Source: Smittia aterrima (taxonomy: Eukaryota; Arthropoda; Insecta; Diptera; Chironomidae). From it: a stretch of 64,000 nt of DNA. The position numbers and the translations under genes are program-made. The first letter of the stretch is position 1; the number at the start of each line of letters is the position of its first letter. Of the stretch, positions 60,996 through 64,000 are shown in pieces. Location of the stretch: positions 5,404,243 through 5,468,242 of the forward strand of contig CP093829.1 in assembly GCA_033063855.1 (NCBI GenBank). The letters run 5' to 3'. Under the pieces are notes generated by a model. It was given only the letters and a program-made list of their open reading frames with translations, ran no database searches and had not been told where the DNA came from.

Positions 60996-61598
60996 ACTTT
61001 TAGGATAAGAATTTAATTTATTAAATGCCATTAATTTATTAAATTGCACAATCAATTCAATTCACGCACAATAGAACTCAATAAATGACCAAAACAATTC
61101 AAACAGATTTTTCATTTCTTTTACGACCAAGAAAGACAAAGTAATTAACTACGAGAGTGTTAAGTCGTAAATCAATTTTTGCTTTCTTAAATAACTTAAC
61201 TTCGACAATCTCAGGTATTCAATGCTTTGCATAATTTTACTATTAGCATACGAGTCCTTTCAACACATTACAATCGTTGTCGGTGAGAGAAAAAGAATGT
61301 TGCATTGAAATCATTGAGAAACGAGTAGAAGAGAATGAAGAGGGGCAAGAAGAAGATGAGGCTGATAATGTTAAGTTTAAAAGGGATTGCGAAAAGTCGA
61401 CTCGTTCGTATTTGGTTGCCGCATCTTGTCGAGCTCGGAAGGAAACGAAAGCGAGTTGAAGGTTTTTCGAAAAGTTACGTGAAAACATATTTCAATAAAA
61501 ATTGATTGGCGAAGAGGAGAGACTTATTAAAGTGAAAATCGCTGTGATTGACAGTTGCATAATTTAAAAGTTTACACTCGCAACTTTGTGGACTCAAA
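60996..61598. other. Spacer, no gene recognised
   Basis: Contains the likely 3' end of V3 (AATAAATGACC near 61080) and the promoter side of the next gene. Short frames on both strands (61243-61488) look fortuitous. Confidence 0.5.
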
Positions 61599-63006
61599 AT
61601 GAATCAAAAGTTTGTGATTTTATTTGCTTTAATAGCAGCAGTGAGTGCAGCTCCGTACTACACGACGTCCTTGGTTGAGACGCCAACGTCGCGATTCGAG
61701 ACACGACTGATTCTATCGCCTCAAGTTCATGAGACTTATAAAATTCGACCGCAACACATCATTCCCTATCAACGATTGTCTTTCCCCGACCCCGAACTTG
61801 TTTATTATCACGGTCAGCCGCAGCTCAATCCTCAACAATATTCCATGAACCTCTATGGCTTACAACAAAACTCTCCTTTCTGGCAAAAGTGGTATAGCCA
61901 ACTGGTTAGTGAAACAGCTGAAGTCGTCACTGAAGGTTCACGAGTTGAGTCAAGTTCTCAGGCGAATTTTGAATATTCAACTCAACGAGCAGAACCATCA
62001 ACGGAGACCCCAACTGAATCAAGATTTGGTGAAGATGAGTCAAACAAAATTGCTTTAAAAGAGGAAATCACAACGACTGAGACTCCAGCAAAGATTGAAG
62101 CAAAGCCAGAGATCGATGACACTGTAATTACAAACTCAGCTGATCATCATGAACATTCAACGAGAACAGAAGACACAGATCACTTTGCAGCGCCACTTAA
62201 AGCTGTTGAGCAATCTGAAAATTATGATTCGTTTACTGCTGATGATGAGAAATTAAATCGCCAGCCACTTCAAGCTCCATTCCAACAACAGATCTTTACT
62301 CTTAATAATCGTTATTTTGTCGTGAACGGTCCGCCTCAGTTTTATGAAAATTTTGATGCACGAGCGCCTGTGTTCAGTCTTCAAGAGCTTCAACCGATAA
62401 CGCGTACAACCGATAAAGCGCAAGCCGAGAAAATTACAGAGACTCCAATGCCATCATCAACGAAGGAACCAAGCTCGACATTAAGAATAAATGTCGTGGA
62501 CGAAGATGAACTAGAGGAATCGACGAGAGATAACGACGAATCAGAGCATTTAATGCCTCGTTCGCAGCAATTGCCGTCTTCAGATGAAAACTTGGAAAAA
62601 GAAAGCGAAATGTCAGAAAAAGAAGAAAAACGCGAACAATCGGATGTTGAAGGTGAGTCGAGAAGACGTTTTATGCGATATTAACTACTGTGAGCGATTA
62701 AATTAAACGTGAACCAGTTTCAAGAATAAAAAGTGAATAAAACTCTTTTCTTCCTCTCTCGATCGTTGTCAAGGTCGAGGATTATCAGACGAATCTTCGA
62801 TCGCACAGGCAAAGCCAAACGCAATCGCGATTGCTGGTGAAGGTGGAGTAGCGTCATCGAAACCAATTGCGAATGCGATTTCTGGACCAAGTGGACTTTC
62901 AATTGCTTCACCATCAGCAACTGCAGTTGCCGGAAATTTTAATTTTGATGAAGACGAAGACAGAAAGCAAAATAAGAATCCACGACGACCCGAAACATCA
63001 AGATAA
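61599..63006 (+). CDS. DUF4774-like secreted protein V4 (autonomous gene)
   Basis: Two exons (61599-62652, 62774-63006) encode 428 aa. Signal peptide MNQKFVILFALIAAVSAAP. The long middle part is hydrophilic and disordered-looking: Tyr/Pro/Gln-rich at first (YYHGQPQLNPQQYSMNLYG), then Glu/Thr/Ser-rich (EEITTTETPAKIEAKPE). The second exon carries the Gly/Ala repeat, AIAIAGEGGVASSKPIANA and ISGPSGLSIASPSATAVAG, very close in order and wording to V3 exons 3-4. It ends acidic then basic (DEDEDRKQNKNPRRPETSR). Unlike V2 and V3 it has its own start and leader. Same strand and neighbouring position suggest descent by duplication. Its role is unknown. Confidence 0.8.
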
Positions 63007-63276
63007 AAATCGACGCTGAATGAGATTGAAATAAAATGAATTTGTAAAAAAGTGAAATTTTGTTTTTCATGAAAACGAAAGTGTCAAACATGAGCTAAAC
63101 TTTTTTTCTCTCGAAACAATATTTGCGACAAATAAATTCATTGGCAAACTCTCAATCCCCACAACAAATTTTTCATTAAATAAAAAAAATTTTCACCTCA
63201 ATTTTATTTTTCTTGAAATCGTATCAACCGAACAAATTATTGTTTTCTATAGAACTCATGATACTCGTCGAGATTT

Positions 63277-63482
63277 TTATTCATAACACATAAATCCGTT
63301 TACAACGCTCTGATTCCAATCGATGTAGGAAGCTATTCTTGTTTTAATTGAAACTACGTTGGTTTCAGAGTTCAGGTCCCAGCGACTCCGACGAAAACCA
63401 CAATTCCGAACACGAGTTAATTGGTTGAACCATTAAAGTCCTGAGCCACTGTCTCTGTTGCATTGTGATCCTAGAGTACCCT
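63277..63482 (-). pseudogene. Serine-protease fragment (S1 family), decayed
   Basis: Read on the minus strand, GTLGSQCNRDSGSGL resembles the active-site Ser region (normally GDSGG). After a stop and frame changes come VFGIVVFVGVAGT and, in another frame, VSIKTRIASYIDWNQSVV followed by a stop at 63277, the usual C-terminus of trypsin-like proteases. At least one stop and two frame shifts are needed to connect them, so it is not functional. The same block, better preserved, recurs at the window edge. Confidence 0.65.
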
Positions 63483-63885
63483 TCGTTCAAATATTTTTGT
63501 CATCGACAAAAATTCTTTTAATTTGGAACAATTTGAATGTCGACATTCTAGTGGTGAGTGAGACCAGTGAGTTTTTAGATGGCGTCCGTGCGTGATACGC
63601 ACTGGGACAATGGACAAAAGTGGCCGAATTTTTTCAATATTTTAAGCCGAATATTGAATGTGTCACAAATGTTTCAAGCAGAATTTCAATTATTTTGGCT
63701 GTAAACTTGAATGTATTGGAGCTGAGGAGAAATTCCTCAGGGTAAATTCGTTCTCGAACTTCTGTTATACTTGTTTACTTAAAAATTGTTTTTCTTTCAT
63801 TTCAATTTTATTTTTTCTTGAAATTGTATCAACTGAACAAATATCTGTTTTCTATAGAACTAATAATGCTCGACAAGATGAAAAT
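63483..63885. other. Spacer between protease sequences
   Basis: No gene seen. The part from about 63803 repeats the 3' flank of the fragment at 63200-63276 (TTTTCTTGAAAT-GTATCAAC), showing that the duplication includes flanking DNA. Confidence 0.5.
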
Positions 63886-64000
63886 TTATTTGTGACACAC
63901 AAATCCCTCGGTGATGAGGCTCCCAATCCAATCCGCGTAGGAATTTAATCTTGTGTTAACTGAAATAGCGTTCATTTCACAGCCGGTTCCTTTTCCGATG
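63886..64000 (-). CDS. Serine protease (S1 family), C-terminal end, cut by window edge
   Basis: The last 37 codons plus stop are present on the minus strand: IGKGTGCEMNAISVNTRLNS, then YADWIGSLITEGFVCHK. Gly-Cys followed about 10 residues later by N/YTR and then a YxDWI helix is the standard end of trypsin-like and CLIP-type proteases. The catalytic residues lie beyond the window. This frame is open and is probably the functional gene of the pair. Confidence 0.6.
   Translation of the reverse strand, partial: IGKGTGCEMNAISVNTRLNSYADWIGSLITEGFVCHK

Overview
The window looks like nuclear DNA of a dipteran insect, most likely a nematoceran fly (a chironomid-type midge would fit, but this is inference). 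It is AT-rich. Genes are compact, with many introns of about 55-65 bp and CTAAT-like branch sites. The gene families are insect ones: DUF1091-type secreted proteins, a fused-lobes-type hexosaminidase, NRF-6-type acyltransferases, a Rebers-Riddiford cuticle protein and DUF4774-like secreted proteins. No RNA gene, CRISPR array or prokaryotic feature was seen. All gene models are read by eye from reading frame, splice sites and phase; none is supported by transcripts.

Layout. 1-4.4 kb: no gene recognised. 4.4-20 kb: a minus-strand tandem array of three-exon DUF1091-like genes. Six copies look intact (179-180 aa), five are broken by different lesions, and one is a small relic. Mobile DNA is threaded through the array: a retroelement-like insertion with a 26-bp target duplication (7.5-9.35 kb), an inverted-repeat element carrying an amplified 130-bp satellite (10.6-12.7 kb), a possible solo LTR (17.1-17.6 kb) and a 629-bp insertion with an 8-bp duplication inside a gene copy (19.2-19.8 kb). 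20-28.9 kb: regulatory-looking DNA around a minus-strand gene for a single-pass membrane protein with two PY-type motifs. 28.9-31.8 kb: a six-exon GH20 hexosaminidase. 32.8-41.6 kb: three tandem plus-strand multi-pass acyltransferase genes of the nose-resistant-to-fluoxetine type; the first is best explained with a GC-AG first intron. 41.6-45.9 kb: repeat-rich spacer with a Harbinger-like MITE.

46-48.5 kb: a cuticle protein with seven RR-like domains, four of them near-identical tandem repeats. 48.8-51 kb: an axonemal-type thioredoxin-domain protein with a degenerate CxxC. 51.2-52.8 kb: an alpha-amylase with one 60-bp intron. 54-63 kb: a DUF4774-like secreted-protein region. One signal-peptide exon pair lies upstream of three exon modules that all begin in the same splice phase, and two of those modules have no start codon of their own, so alternative splicing from a shared leader is likely. 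A fourth, autonomous DUF4774-like gene follows. 63.2-64 kb: a decayed serine-protease fragment and the truncated last exon of an apparently intact serine protease, both on the minus strand.

Functionally the window mixes secreted or cuticle-related products, glycan and starch hydrolases and membrane acyltransferases. Nothing suggests they form one pathway. The main themes are tandem duplication with ongoing pseudogene formation, and modular exon use.
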